This document shows positions 1 to 7,889 of a stretch of DNA of 64,000 nucleotides, piece by piece. Below the pieces are notes generated by a model. The model saw only the letters and a program-made list of their open reading frames with translations. It was not told where the DNA came from and searched no databases. Positions within the stretch are counted from its first letter, which is position 1; every line of letters starts with the position of its first letter. A program made the translations under genes and the position numbers. This DNA is from CAWBFD01 sp963788115 (GTDB lineage Bacteria; Actinomycetota; Thermoleophilia; Solirubrobacterales; 70-9): contig CAWBFD010000002.1 in NCBI GenBank assembly GCA_963788115.1, positions 558,001 to 622,000 on the forward strand. Direction: 5' to 3'.

Positions 1-1
1 G

Positions 2-352
2 CGACCCGGCGATCCGGCCAAGCGCCCCTCCGATGCGCTGCGAAAGCCCACTCCGGGACCGCTCTACCCCTGGGTCAAGCGAGCCTCCTACATCGAGCTG
101 GCCCTGTTCGCGGCCCTGCTCCTCTTCTGGCTGCTGCCGGGATTCGAGGGCGAGACCTTCGTCTTCGGCCTCAGCCACGGGATCGGCTTCATCGCCCTCT
201 GCCTGCTCGTCTGGATCGCCGTCCTCCGCCGCGAGGCCCCCTACACCCTGCTTGCCGCCACCCTGACCCCCGCGGGCCCCGTTGGCAGCGTGATCGCGAT
301 CGAATGGATGGAACGCCGTCCACCCCGTGCGCAGGGCTCGAAAGCCGAGTAG
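2..352 (+). CDS. DUF3817-like integral membrane protein, 3' part
   Basis: This is the end of a gene that begins before the window; 116 codons are visible up to the TAG at 350-352. The product has two or three hydrophobic segments. The first is a long helix rich in Leu, Phe and Ala, followed by a short loop with Gly-Phe-Glu-Gly. The second contains a His-Gly pair inside a membrane stretch (Ser-His-Gly-Ile-Gly-Phe), and a tail ends in Glu-Trp-Met-Glu-Arg-Arg. The His-Gly pair and the closing Glu-rich motif resemble the DUF3817 family of small actinobacterial membrane proteins, whose function is unknown. A charged, proline-rich stretch precedes the first helix. The gene converges on aconitase. 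The family call is from memory of the motif pattern. Confidence 0.6.
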   Translation, partial: RPGDPAKRPSDALRKPTPGPLYPWVKRASYIELALFAALLLFWLLPGFEGETFVFGLSHGIGFIALCLLVWIAVLRREAPYTLLAATLTPAGPVGSVIAIEWMERRPPRAQGSKAE

Positions 353-789
353 GCCGCACGAACCTGGCTGTCCAGCCAGTACATCCCCCCATCCCGGTAT
401 TGACACGGCGGTCGTACATGCGTCACAATCGTGGTTCCCACGCAGGGACACTTCATAAGCTCGCCCCCGGCCAGTCCCGCCTCCGGGGGTGATCGCGTCG
501 GCATCCCTCCCTGGCTACCGACGCGCAGGCGTGGCGCGGGCCGTGTGGACCCCCTGCCTCCCGCGGCCCCGCCCCGCCGACTCTTCGGGGCTTGCAAACC
601 GTCGCATTTCGGCGTCCTCGGCTGGCTGTCTCGCTCACGTACGTCTCAAGTACGCTCGCTTCGCCAGCCAGCCTGCGTCCACCGAACTGCTCGGTTTTCA
701 CCCCCTCCGCGTTCGGCTGTTGACCTGCGTCACTCCAACTGCTCGCTTCTGGGCCCCGCCGCGCTCGGTTGGCGGGTCCGCCGCGCCGG
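353..789. other. 437-base intergenic region with a nested inverted repeat
   Basis: There is no convincing gene between these convergent genes. The region holds a nested set of inverted repeats between 596 and 697. AAACCG (596-601) pairs with CGGTTT (692-697), TTCGG (608-612) with CCGAA (682-686), and GGCTGGC (620-626) with GCCAGCC (663-669 or 667-673). CGTAC (638-642) pairs with GTACG (650-654) around a 7-base loop. The arms nest in order, so the whole 100 bases could fold as one long interrupted hairpin on either strand. It may act as a bidirectional terminator or be a dispersed structured element. The rest (353-595 and 698-789) shows no signal I can support. Confidence 0.55.
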
Positions 790-3579
790 TTAGCGCAGAT
801 CGCGCAGAACCCGGTGGAGGATGCCGCCGTTCTGGTAGTAGCGGACCTCGTTCGGGGTATCCAGGCGCACCCTGGCCTCGAACTCGATCGGCGCCTCCCC
901 GTCGCGCGCGGCCTTCACGGCCACGCTCTTCGCCTCGCCGTTCTCAAGGTCGCCGAGATCGACCACCTCCTCCCCGGTGAGACTCAGCGATTCGGCCGTC
1001 TCCCCCTCCGGGAACTGGATCGGCAGGACGCCCATGCCGATCAGGTTCGAGCGATGGATGCGCTCGAAGCTCTCCGCGAGAACCGCGCGTACCCCCAGGA
1101 GGGCCGTGCCCTTTGCGGCCCAGTCCCGGGAGGACCCGGCGCCATACTCCCTGCCCGCGACCACCACGAGGGGTACGCCGTCGGCCGCGTAGCGCATCGC
1201 CGCCTCGTAGATCGTGGTTTCCTCGCCGTCCGGAAAGTGCTTGGTGAAGCCGCCCTCGCGGTCCACCAGCTTGTTCCGCAGGCGCACGTTCGCGAACGTG
1301 CCGCGGACCATCACCTCGTGGTTGCCGCGGCGTGAGCCGTAGGAGTTGAAATCGCGCGGCTCGACCCCGTTCTCGATCAGCCACCTTCCCGCCGGACTGT
1401 CGCGCTTGATCGCCCCGGCCGGCGAGATGTGGTCGGTCGTGACCGAGTCGCCCAGCATCGCCAGCACGCGTGTGCCCTCGACCGGCTCGACCGGCGGGGG
1501 CTCCGGGTCCATGCCCTCGAAGAACGCGGGCTTGCGAACGTAGGTGGAATCGGGCCAGCTGTAGCGGTCGCCCTCCGGGGTGTCGAGGCCGCGCCAGCGA
1601 TCGTCACCGGTGAACACGTCCGCGTAGTTCCGCGTGAACATGTCCGAGCGAATCGCACTCGCGACCGTCTCCTTGATCTCCTCGGACGACGGCCAGAGCT
1701 CACGCAGGTAGACGGGCTCCCCGTCCGATCCCTCGCCGAGCGGCTCGTCGAGGATGTCGATGTCCATCCGCCCGGCGAGCGCGTAGGCGACGCACAGAGG
1801 GGGGGACGCCAGGTAGTTGTTGCGGACGTCGTGCTGGATCCGGCCCTCGAAGTTCCGGTTGCCCGACAGCACCGAGCACACGACCAGGTCGCGCTCGTTC
1901 ACCGCCTCGGAGATGGCCTCGGGCAGCGGCCCGGAATTGCCGATGCAGGTCGTGCAGCCGTAACCCACGAGGTTGAACCCGAGCCGATCCAGGTACTCCG
2001 TCAGCCCCGCCTGCTCGAGGTAGTCCGTGACCACCGTGGAGCCCGGGGCCAGCGACGTCTTCACCCACGGCCTGCTGTCCAGCCCCCGTTCGACCGCCTT
2101 CTTCGCCAGCAGCCCCGCGCCCACCATCACCGAGGGGTTCGAGGTGTTCGTGCAGCTCGTGATCGCCGCGATCACGACGCGGCCATGGTCGACCTCGGTC
2201 TGAGTCCCATCCTCCAGCGTGACCGCGACCGGCTCGGCGACCCGCTCCTCGACGGCGGTCCGGCCCGCCTGCCGGGGCCTGCCGCGAACGTCGTTGTGCT
2301 CCTCGGCCGGCGGGTCCGAGGCGGGGAACGACTCCGCCACCGCCTCGTCGTATCCGTTGCCGAGGCTCTCGGCCGCCTGGGGGTCGAACTCCGACAGAGA
2401 CTCGAGGAAGGCCGGCTTGGCGTTCGTGAGCGCGATCCGGTCCTGCGGGCGCTTCGGGCCGGCGATCGAGGGCTCGACCGCGGAGAGGTCGAGCTCGAGG
2501 GTGTCGGAGAAGGACGGCTCCTCGGACTCGGGCTCGTGAAACATCCCCAGCTCGCGTGCATAGGCGTCGACCAGCTCGATCAGCTCGGTCGGCCGCCCCG
2601 TGAACTCGAGATAGCGAAGCGTCTCGCGATCGACCGGGAAGATCGCGCAGGTCGACCCGAACTCGGGCGACATGTTCCCGATCGTCGCCCGATCGGCGAG
2701 GCCGAGCGTGTGTAGCCCCGGCCCGAAGAACTCGACGAACATGCCGACCACCCCGCGCTCACGCAGCATTTCGGTGACCGTGAGGACGAGGTCGGTCGCG
2801 GTCGCTCCCTCCTGGAGCTCGCCGGTGAGCTTGAACCCGAGCACCTGGGGCAGGAGCATCGAGATCGGCTGGCCGAGCATGGCCGCCTCGGCCTCGATCC
2901 CGCCGACGCCCCAGCCGAGCACCCCGAGGCCGTTGATCATCGTCGTGTGGGAGTCGGTGCCGACCAGCGTGTCCGGATATGCCTGCGCGACGCCGTCCCG
3001 CTCCCGGGTGAAGACGACTCTTCCCAGATACTCGAGGTTGACCTGATGGCAGATGCCGGTCGCGGGCGGGACCACCCGGAAGTCGTCGAACGCCTGCTGG
3101 CCCCACCGCAGGAACGCGTAGCGCTCCTCGTTTCGCTCGTAGTCGCGGTCGGTGTTGATGTCGAACGCGCGCGGGTTGCCGAAGGCGTCGACCTGGACCG
3201 AGTGGTCGATGATCAGGTCGACCGGCACCAGCGGATTGATCCTCCCGGGGTCCCCGCCCAGGTCCTCCATCGCGTCGCGCATCGCGGCGAGGTCCACGAT
3301 CGCCGGCACCCCGGTGAAGTCCTGCATCAGCACCCGCGCGGGCTGGAACGGGATCTCGGCGCTTGGCTCGGCCTTCGCGTCCCAGGTGGCGATCGCCTCG
3401 ATGTCGCCTGCGGAGACCGACTCGGAGTCCTCGAGCCGCAGGGCGTTCTCCAGCAGGATCTTGAGCGAGTAGGGAAGACGAGCTACGTCGTAGCGCTCCT
3501 GCAGCGCGTCCAGACGGAAGACCTCGTATTCGGTCCCGCCGACCTCGAGGGTCGACCGGGCGCCGAAGCTGTCGCTCAT
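790..3579 (-). CDS. acnA: Aconitate hydratase AcnA
   Basis: Aconitase interconverts citrate and isocitrate in the TCA cycle, in the cytoplasm, using a [4Fe-4S] cluster. At 929 residues the protein matches the AcnA/IRP1 family. The three cluster cysteines are visible: Cys476 in Ser-Cys-Thr-Asn-Thr-Ser-Asn, and Cys542 and Cys545 in Gly-Cys-Thr-Thr-Cys-Ile-Gly-Asn. The C-terminal swivel domain holds Tyr-Gly-Ala-Gly-Ser-Ser-Arg-Asp-Trp-Ala. Around residues 400-460 there is an acidic, proline-rich insertion between domains, as is usual in actinobacterial AcnA. The ATG start has an excellent ribosome site (GGAGGTGG). The gene looks monocistronic. The next gene on the same strand, the dehydrogenase, ends 79 bases upstream. 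Confidence 0.97.
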   Translation of the reverse strand: MSDSFGARSTLEVGGTEYEVFRLDALQERYDVARLPYSLKILLENALRLEDSESVSAGDIEAIATWDAKAEPSAEIPFQPARVLMQDFTGVPAIVDLAAMRDAMEDLGGDPGRINPLVPVDLIIDHSVQVDAFGNPRAFDINTDRDYERNEERYAFLRWGQQAFDDFRVVPPATGICHQVNLEYLGRVVFTRERDGVAQAYPDTLVGTDSHTTMINGLGVLGWGVGGIEAEAAMLGQPISMLLPQVLGFKLTGELQEGATATDLVLTVTEMLRERGVVGMFVEFFGPGLHTLGLADRATIGNMSPEFGSTCAIFPVDRETLRYLEFTGRPTELIELVDAYARELGMFHEPESEEPSFSDTLELDLSAVEPSIAGPKRPQDRIALTNAKPAFLESLSEFDPQAAESLGNGYDEAVAESFPASDPPAEEHNDVRGRPRQAGRTAVEERVAEPVAVTLEDGTQTEVDHGRVVIAAITSCTNTSNPSVMVGAGLLAKKAVERGLDSRPWVKTSLAPGSTVVTDYLEQAGLTEYLDRLGFNLVGYGCTTCIGNSGPLPEAISEAVNERDLVVCSVLSGNRNFEGRIQHDVRNNYLASPPLCVAYALAGRMDIDILDEPLGEGSDGEPVYLRELWPSSEEIKETVASAIRSDMFTRNYADVFTGDDRWRGLDTPEGDRYSWPDSTYVRKPAFFEGMDPEPPPVEPVEGTRVLAMLGDSVTTDHISPAGAIKRDSPAGRWLIENGVEPRDFNSYGSRRGNHEVMVRGTFANVRLRNKLVDREGGFTKHFPDGEETTIYEAAMRYAADGVPLVVVAGREYGAGSSRDWAAKGTALLGVRAVLAESFERIHRSNLIGMGVLPIQFPEGETAESLSLTGEEVVDLGDLENGEAKSVAVKAARDGEAPIEFEARVRLDTPNEVRYYQNGGILHRVLRDLR

Positions 3580-3598
3580 CCAACCACCTCCATTCCTA

Positions 3599-3628
3599 AG
3601 TATCCCTCCCCCATTCCGCGGCGGCCAA
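3599..3628 (-). promoter_or_regulatory. Probable housekeeping promoter of acnA
   Basis: On the minus strand TTGGCC (3623-3628) and GATACT (3599-3604) are separated by 18 bases, about 20 bases before the acnA start. This fits a SigA-type promoter. It is a motif match only. Confidence 0.4.
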
Positions 3629-3658
3629 ACCGGGGCGGCAAGCGCCGATGAAGGGCGG

Positions 3659-4456
3659 TCAGCGCTTGTCGGTCTGCCCGCCGGCGACCCTGTCGGCGGC
3701 CCGTCCGGCGACCCGCCGGCTCATCCTCGCGGCGAGCTCCGGGTTGTGATGGGCGAACCCGGCCGCCAGCCGCAGTCGCTTCGAGGCCACGTGGACCTCA
3801 CCGCGGTTGCGCTCGATCGCCGCGACGACGCCTTCGGCGACCTGCTGGGGCGTGATGGTCCCGAGCCCGCCCGGGGCCCGGGCGCCAGAGTCGGCAAGCA
3901 TCCCCGCGTCGCGGACGAAGCCGGGGAGCACAACCGAGACACCGATGCCGGTGTTCCACAGATCCTCGCGAAGCGCGAGCGCGAAGCCGCGCAATCCGAA
4001 CTTCGTGGCGGCGTAGACCGACGTGCGGGGCGTCGCGGCCTTTCCGGAGAGCGAGGAGATGAACACCAGCTGGCCGGCCCCGCGCTCGCGCATGCCCGGG
4101 ATCAGCGCGCGTGCGAGCCTCATCGGCGCCTCGAGGTTGACCCTGACCGCGCGGGAGAGCTCCTCCGGCGAGAAGCTCTCCACCCTCCCCGATGCGGGGA
4201 GGCCGGCGTTGGCCACGAGTACGTCGACGTCACCGGCCTCCGCGGCAAGGCGCTCGGCCGCGCCCTCCTCGTCGAGATCGGCGACGGCGCTTCGGTGCCC
4301 GTCACCGGGCAGCGAGCCGGCGAGCTCCTCCAGGGCATCGGCCTTGCGGGAGCTCAACACGAGCCGGGCGCCGCGCTCGGCCAGCGCCTGTGCCATCGCT
4401 CGACCGAGGCCGCCGGTGGCGCCGGTGAGCAGAACCGTCTTCCCGGCGAGCTCCAC
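3659..4456 (-). CDS. Short-chain dehydrogenase/reductase (SDR family)
   Basis: This 265-residue protein is a classical SDR, an NAD(P)-dependent oxidoreductase of unknown substrate. The N-terminal cofactor loop reads Thr-Gly-Ala-Thr-Gly-Gly-Leu-Gly (residues 10-17). Asn-Ala-Gly follows near residue 84, a serine within Phe-Ile-Ser-Ser-Leu-Ser near 133, and the catalytic Tyr-x-x-x-Lys as Tyr-Ala-Ala-Thr-Lys near 147. The C-terminal 50 residues are Arg-rich and resemble SDRs annotated as acting on lipids or fatty alcohols, but the substrate cannot be named. The start is GTG. It lies between acnA and the divergently transcribed riboswitch-controlled hydrolase and seems to be transcribed alone. Confidence 0.88.
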   Translation of the reverse strand: MELAGKTVLLTGATGGLGRAMAQALAERGARLVLSSRKADALEELAGSLPGDGHRSAVADLDEEGAAERLAAEAGDVDVLVANAGLPASGRVESFSPEELSRAVRVNLEAPMRLARALIPGMRERGAGQLVFISSLSGKAATPRTSVYAATKFGLRGFALALREDLWNTGIGVSVVLPGFVRDAGMLADSGARAPGGLGTITPQQVAEGVVAAIERNRGEVHVASKRLRLAAGFAHHNPELAARMSRRVAGRAADRVAGGQTDKR

Positions 4457-4500
4457 GGCGGGAACCTAGATGATCGGCACGAGATCGGCCAGCCCGAGGC

Positions 4501-4543
4501 GGTTCGGCAGCTCCGCAAAACAGCCGTTTTCTTGTGCCGAACC
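4501..4543. repeat. Nested inverted repeat upstream of the riboswitch promoter
   Basis: GGTTCGGCA (4501-4509) is perfectly complementary to TGCCGAACC (4535-4543). Inside it AAAAC (4517-4521) pairs with GTTTT (4526-4530) around a 4-base loop. It lies between two divergent genes, upstream of the likely promoter at 4565-4593, so it is not part of the riboswitch. It could be a regulator site or a cruciform; the role is unknown. Confidence 0.55.
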
Positions 4544-4564
4544 CCACCAAGTGTTAGCGCCTGC

Positions 4565-4593
4565 TTGCAAACGTCTCACGGATTGTGTAGCCT
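4565..4593 (+). promoter_or_regulatory. Probable SigA-type promoter for riboswitch and hydrolase
   Basis: TTGCAA (4565-4570) and TAGCCT (4588-4593) are separated by exactly 17 bases. The predicted transcript would begin just before the riboswitch. Confidence 0.5.
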
Positions 4594-4596
4594 GCC

Positions 4597-4745
4597 GCAA
4601 CTTTCGTAAACGGTAAAGCCGAGTTCCGGCCCTTCTTTGGGCCGGGAGCGGGGGAACCAGAACCTGGGGCGAACTCACCATTGGGGTGAGGGCGCGGCTC
4701 CTTTAGCGCCAGCCCGTCAGCTAACCCCGTAGGCCGACAAAGGAG
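4597..4745 (+). ncRNA. Cyclic di-AMP riboswitch (ydaO/yuaA class)
   Basis: The leader carries the hallmark conserved blocks of the ydaO class in the right order: GGTAAAGCC (4612-4620), GCGGGGGAACC (ending at 4658), GGGGTGAG (4683-4690) and CCGTCAGCTAACC (4714-4726). A GC-rich hairpin (CCGGCCC...GGGCCGG) lies between the first two. Known members bind c-di-AMP and in actinobacteria typically turn off genes for secreted cell-wall hydrolases, which matches the gene that follows. The 3' end runs into the ribosome-binding site AAGGAGA, so control of either transcription or translation is possible. The outer boundaries are approximate. Confidence 0.9.
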
Positions 4746-4755
4746 ACCGACCCAG

Positions 4756-5313
4756 GTGCCAACCCCATCCACTTTTCGCCGTAGCCTCGGGCAAGCAGGC
4801 GCGCTCGCGCTCCTGGCCGCGCTCGCCCTCGCACCGTCTGCGTTCGCCCAGTCGGGAGGAATCGGGCTGCCCGGGAGCAACAGCGCCACGGTCAAGGGCG
4901 CCGACGCGAAGCTCCGAGACGGGCGCGCGATCCCGCCGGAGTCAGCGCCCGCCAAGGTCAAGCGGGCGATCCGTGCCGCGAACGAGATCGCCAAGGGCCA
5001 CCCCTACTGCTACGGGGGCGGACACGCGCGCTGGCGCAGCAGCTGCTACGACTGCTCGGGCTCGGTCAGCTACGCGCTCGGCAAGTACGGCGCCAGGATC
5101 CTCGATTCCCCGCTCCCGTCGAGCTCGTTCACCCACTGGGCCAAGCGCGGCAAGGGGAACTGGATCACGGTCTACGCATACAGCGGTCACGCCTACGCCG
5201 TCATCGCTGGCCTCCGCTTCGACACCTCGATGACGCCAGGGCAGGGACCGGGCTGGAGCGAGGAGATGCGCTCGAGTGCAGGCTTCGAAAAGCGCCACCG
5301 GGGCAGGCTCTAA
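4756..5313 (+). CDS. Secreted NlpC/P60-like cell-wall hydrolase
   Basis: This 185-residue exported protein begins at GTG, nine bases after AGGAGA. A signal peptide (Arg-Arg, then an Ala/Leu-rich core) probably ends at Ala-Phe-Ala near residue 31. The catalytic part has the NlpC/P60 pattern: Cys100 in Asp-Cys-Ser-Gly-Ser, preceded by Tyr-Gly-Gly-Gly, and a histidine (His145) in Ser-Gly-His-Ala-Tyr followed by a hydrophobic strand. The family cleaves peptide cross-links of peptidoglycan. The c-di-AMP riboswitch ahead of the gene is typical of actinobacterial cell-wall remodelling and resuscitation enzymes. The substrate bond is inferred only. A strong terminator follows, so it is monocistronic. 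Confidence 0.82.
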   Translation: MPTPSTFRRSLGQAGALALLAALALAPSAFAQSGGIGLPGSNSATVKGADAKLRDGRAIPPESAPAKVKRAIRAANEIAKGHPYCYGGGHARWRSSCYDCSGSVSYALGKYGARILDSPLPSSSFTHWAKRGKGNWITVYAYSGHAYAVIAGLRFDTSMTPGQGPGWSEEMRSSAGFEKRHRGRL

Positions 5314-5340
5314 AGCCCCGGCTGCGACAGATCACCCCCC

Positions 5341-5373
5341 GAGAGCGGCGCCATTCGGCGCCGCTCTCACTTT
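5341..5373 (+). terminator. Intrinsic terminator after the hydrolase gene
   Basis: A perfect 12-base stem (5341-5352 with 5357-5368) around a 4-base loop is followed by a short T-containing run. It lies 27 bases after the hydrolase stop codon. Confidence 0.88.
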
Positions 5374-5445
5374 CATAAGGACGCCTGATCGGACCGAACA
5401 GCGATTCCGATCGCGGGCGGGTCAGCCCGTGGCCACAATGACCGG

Positions 5446-6216
5446 ATGAGCGAGACCTCCGAGCGGCTGCGGGCGGGGCTCCGGGTGGGCCTCCCGTATT
5501 CGATCGCGGCCTTCCTGCTGGCGGTCTCGTTCGGCGTCCTCGCCGAGCCGGTGATCGGCGGCGCGGCCACGATCGTGATGTCGGCGGTGCTGTTCGCCGG
5601 CTCGGCCCAGTTCGCCTCGACCGCGGTGCTCGCCGGGGGCGGCGGCGCCGCGGCCGCAATCGCCGCCGGGGTCCTGCTCAACGCGCGATACCTGCCGATG
5701 GGCATCGCGCTCGCCCCCTGGGTTCGGGGGGGCCGGCTGCGGCGCGCGGCGACCGGCCAGGCGATGATCGACTTCTCGTGGGCCGCGTCGAGCAGGGGCG
5801 GTGGCCGCTTCGACCCGGCGTTCATGGTCGGCGCCACCCTCCCCTCCTACCCCGCATGGGTCGGCGGGACGGCCATCGGCGTCTTCGCCGGGGACGCGAT
5901 CGGCGACCCGGCGGCGTTCGGGCTCGATGCGATCTTTCCCGCGTTCTTCCTCGCCCTCCTGTTCGAGGGCGAGCTTCGAAGCCGACCGAAGACCGGGGAC
6001 GCCACGAGCCGCCTGACCTGGGGGAAGCCGGCCCTGGTCGCGGCGGTCGGGGCACTCATCGCCTTCGCGCTGATCCCGATCTCCCCGGCGGGCGTGCCGG
6101 TGATCGCCGCGGCCGCCGCGTCATTGATCGGACTCCGGGGACGGCGTCGCGATCGCGCGGTAGCCCCGCACGCCGCGGCCGCCCCGGCCGGCGGGGTGAC
6201 CGGAGGCGATCGATGA
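5446..6216 (+). CDS. azlC: AzlC family branched-chain amino acid exporter, large subunit
   Basis: This 256-residue multi-pass membrane protein has the AzlC layout. The N-terminal segment Arg-x-Gly-Leu-Pro-Tyr-Ser-Ile-Ala-Ala is followed by Gly-Ser-Ala-Gln-Phe-Ala-Ser (residues 50-56) and then Leu-Leu-Asn-Ala-Arg-Tyr-Leu-Pro-Met-Gly (near 77-86), both characteristic of the family. About seven hydrophobic segments can be counted. AzlC works with the small protein AzlD as an exporter of branched-chain amino acids or their analogues. The next gene, overlapping by four bases, is that partner. No regulator is adjacent. Confidence 0.9.
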   Translation: MSETSERLRAGLRVGLPYSIAAFLLAVSFGVLAEPVIGGAATIVMSAVLFAGSAQFASTAVLAGGGGAAAAIAAGVLLNARYLPMGIALAPWVRGGRLRRAATGQAMIDFSWAASSRGGGRFDPAFMVGATLPSYPAWVGGTAIGVFAGDAIGDPAAFGLDAIFPAFFLALLFEGELRSRPKTGDATSRLTWGKPALVAAVGALIAFALIPISPAGVPVIAAAAASLIGLRGRRRDRAVAPHAAAAPAGGVTGGDR

Positions 6217-6527
6217 GCGCCGCCTGGATCACGATCCTGGTGCTGGCCGTGCTGACCGTGGCGATTCGCGCCGCCGGGCCCCTGCTGCTGGGTGGGCGCG
6301 ACCTGCCCCCGGCGGTTCAGGACGTGATCGCGCTGCTCGCGCCGGCCCTGCTGGCAGCCCTGGTGGTGGTCGAAACCGTGGGGGCCCCGGAGGGCGGGTC
6401 GCTCGACATCGACGAGCGGCTGGCGGGAGTGCTCGCGGCCGGTGGCGTGCTCTACGCCGGCGGCTCCACCCTGCCGGCGATCGCGGTCGCGGCCGTGGTG
6501 ACTGCGGGGCTGCGGGCCGTGGCCTGA
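6213..6527 (+). CDS. azlD: AzlD family small membrane subunit
   Basis: This is a 104-residue protein with about four hydrophobic segments and the AzlD signatures Ala-Ile-Arg-Ala-Ala-Gly-Pro-Leu-Leu-Leu near the N-terminus and Leu-Ala-Pro-Ala-Leu-Leu-Ala-Ala-Leu in the middle. Its ATG overlaps the azlC stop (ATGA at 6213-6216), which implies translational coupling and a two-subunit exporter. The window gives no direct evidence for the substrate. Confidence 0.88.
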   Translation: MSAAWITILVLAVLTVAIRAAGPLLLGGRDLPPAVQDVIALLAPALLAALVVVETVGAPEGGSLDIDERLAGVLAAGGVLYAGGSTLPAIAVAAVVTAGLRAVA

Positions 6528-6684
6528 GCCCACCGCGGGCCTCCGATACGCAGGCGACCGGCTTCGCTACTACGGACCGTCCAAGACGCTCTTTCCTCCG
6601 GAATCCGAGTCCGTCTGGCCCCTTCGGCAAGGTCTATTTGCCAAGATTGTCTGGTCTAGGGTGGAGTTCGGGGGGTGAAGTTCG

Positions 6685-6709
6685 GTTAGCGTGCACGGCG
6701 CACGGATAG
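6685..6709 (+). promoter_or_regulatory. Possible SigB-type promoter before potA (first system)
   Basis: GTTAGC (6685-6690), 13 bases, GGATAG (6704-6709) lies 15 bases before the GTG start of the gene. The spacer is itself a palindrome (GTGCACGGCGCAC). The match to the GTTT-N13-GGGTA pattern found elsewhere in the window is weaker here. Confidence 0.3.
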
Positions 6710-6724
6710 CGCTGCTTATACCAA

Positions 6725-7807
6725 GTGGAGCAGAGAACCCCACAGATCACGGCCGTCGACGGCGGCAAGGAAGCCGAGGTCCCCGCGACCGCGGGCGCCG
6801 TTCCGGATGTCCGGCTGGCCGGGCTGCGCAAGAGCTACGGCGAGGTCGTCGCGGTCGCCGGGATCGACCTCGAGATCGCCACCGGCGAGTTCTTCACGCT
6901 GCTCGGCCCTTCGGGCTCGGGCAAGACGACAACGCTCCGGATGATCGCCGGCTTCGAGCCGCCGGATGCCGGCCGGGTGGAGCTGGCCGGCCGCGATGTG
7001 ACCGAGCTGCCGCCCTACGACCGCGAGGTCAACACGGTGTTCCAGGACTACGCCCTGTTCCCACACATGAGCGTCACCGACAACATCGCCTACGGGATGC
7101 GCGTGACGAAGGTCGACCGTGCCGAGCGGGAGCGGAGAGCGAGCGAGGCGCTGGAGATGGTGCGGCTCGCCGGCTACGGAGGGCGCAAGCCCAGCGAGCT
7201 GTCGGGCGGCCAGCGCCAGCGGGTTGCGCTGGCCCGCGCCATCGTCAACCGCCCCCGGGTACTGCTGCTCGACGAGCCGCTCGGGGCGCTGGACCTGAAG
7301 CTGCGCGAGCAGATGCAGGTCGAGCTCAAGGGAATCCAGTCGGACGTGGGGATCACGTTCATCTACGTGACCCACGATCAGGAGGAGGCGCTGACCATGT
7401 CAGACCGGGTCGCGGTCTTCAACGAGGGCCGAATCGAGCAGGTCGGGCGCCCCGCCGAGATCTACGAGCACCCGGCGAACCGTTTCGTCACCGGCTTCGT
7501 GGGCGTCTCGAACCTGCTCGAGCGCGACGGACGGCGATTCACCGTCAGGCCCGAGAAGGTGCGGCTCCTCTCGGCGGCGGACAGCGTGGACGGACTCCAG
7601 ACCGAGCGGGGACGAATCCGCGACGTCGCCTATGCAGGGATGATCACCCGCTTCCTGGTCGAGCTCGATCGTGGCGGGGAGCTTCAAGTCGTACACCAGA
7701 ACCTCGAGACGTCCTCGGCCGAGGCGCTCGAGCAACGAGGGCGGGAGGTGACTGTCGGGTGGCGGCCGCAGCACGCCGTCGCCGTAAGCGAGGAGCGCGG
7801 GGAGTGA
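6725..7807 (+). CDS. potA: Polyamine-type ABC transporter ATP-binding protein (system 1)
   Basis: This 360-residue ABC ATPase energises import through the two permeases encoded downstream. Walker A is Gly-Pro-Ser-Gly-Ser-Gly-Lys-Thr-Thr, the Q-loop lies in Phe-Gln-Asp-Tyr-Ala-Leu-Phe-Pro, the signature is Leu-Ser-Gly-Gly-Gln-Arg-Gln-Arg, Walker B is Leu-Leu-Leu-Leu-Asp-Glu-Pro-Leu-Gly-Ala-Leu-Asp, and the switch His is in Thr-His-Asp-Gln-Glu-Glu-Ala. A C-terminal TOBE domain follows from about residue 250. The Glu-Glu-Ala-Leu-Thr-Met-Ser-Asp context is typical of PotA-like (spermidine/putrescine) ATPases. It is the first gene of potA-D-B-C. The start is GTG without a clear ribosome site, so a short leader or leaderless start is possible. 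Confidence 0.92.
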   Translation: MEQRTPQITAVDGGKEAEVPATAGAVPDVRLAGLRKSYGEVVAVAGIDLEIATGEFFTLLGPSGSGKTTTLRMIAGFEPPDAGRVELAGRDVTELPPYDREVNTVFQDYALFPHMSVTDNIAYGMRVTKVDRAERERRASEALEMVRLAGYGGRKPSELSGGQRQRVALARAIVNRPRVLLLDEPLGALDLKLREQMQVELKGIQSDVGITFIYVTHDQEEALTMSDRVAVFNEGRIEQVGRPAEIYEHPANRFVTGFVGVSNLLERDGRRFTVRPEKVRLLSAADSVDGLQTERGRIRDVAYAGMITRFLVELDRGGELQVVHQNLETSSAEALEQRGREVTVGWRPQHAVAVSEERGE

Positions 7808-7889
7808 TGCTGACCCGGAGCAGAGGGGCGAAACCCCGATTGCGACGGGTGAGGCTGGTGCCGTTAGAGAGGAATGGAGGGAGGACCAA

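Noticed and set aside
453..701. 82-residue minus-strand open frame over the nested hairpin
   Set aside because: It covers the inverted repeats, has no ribosome site and has unusual composition; the repeats explain it better.
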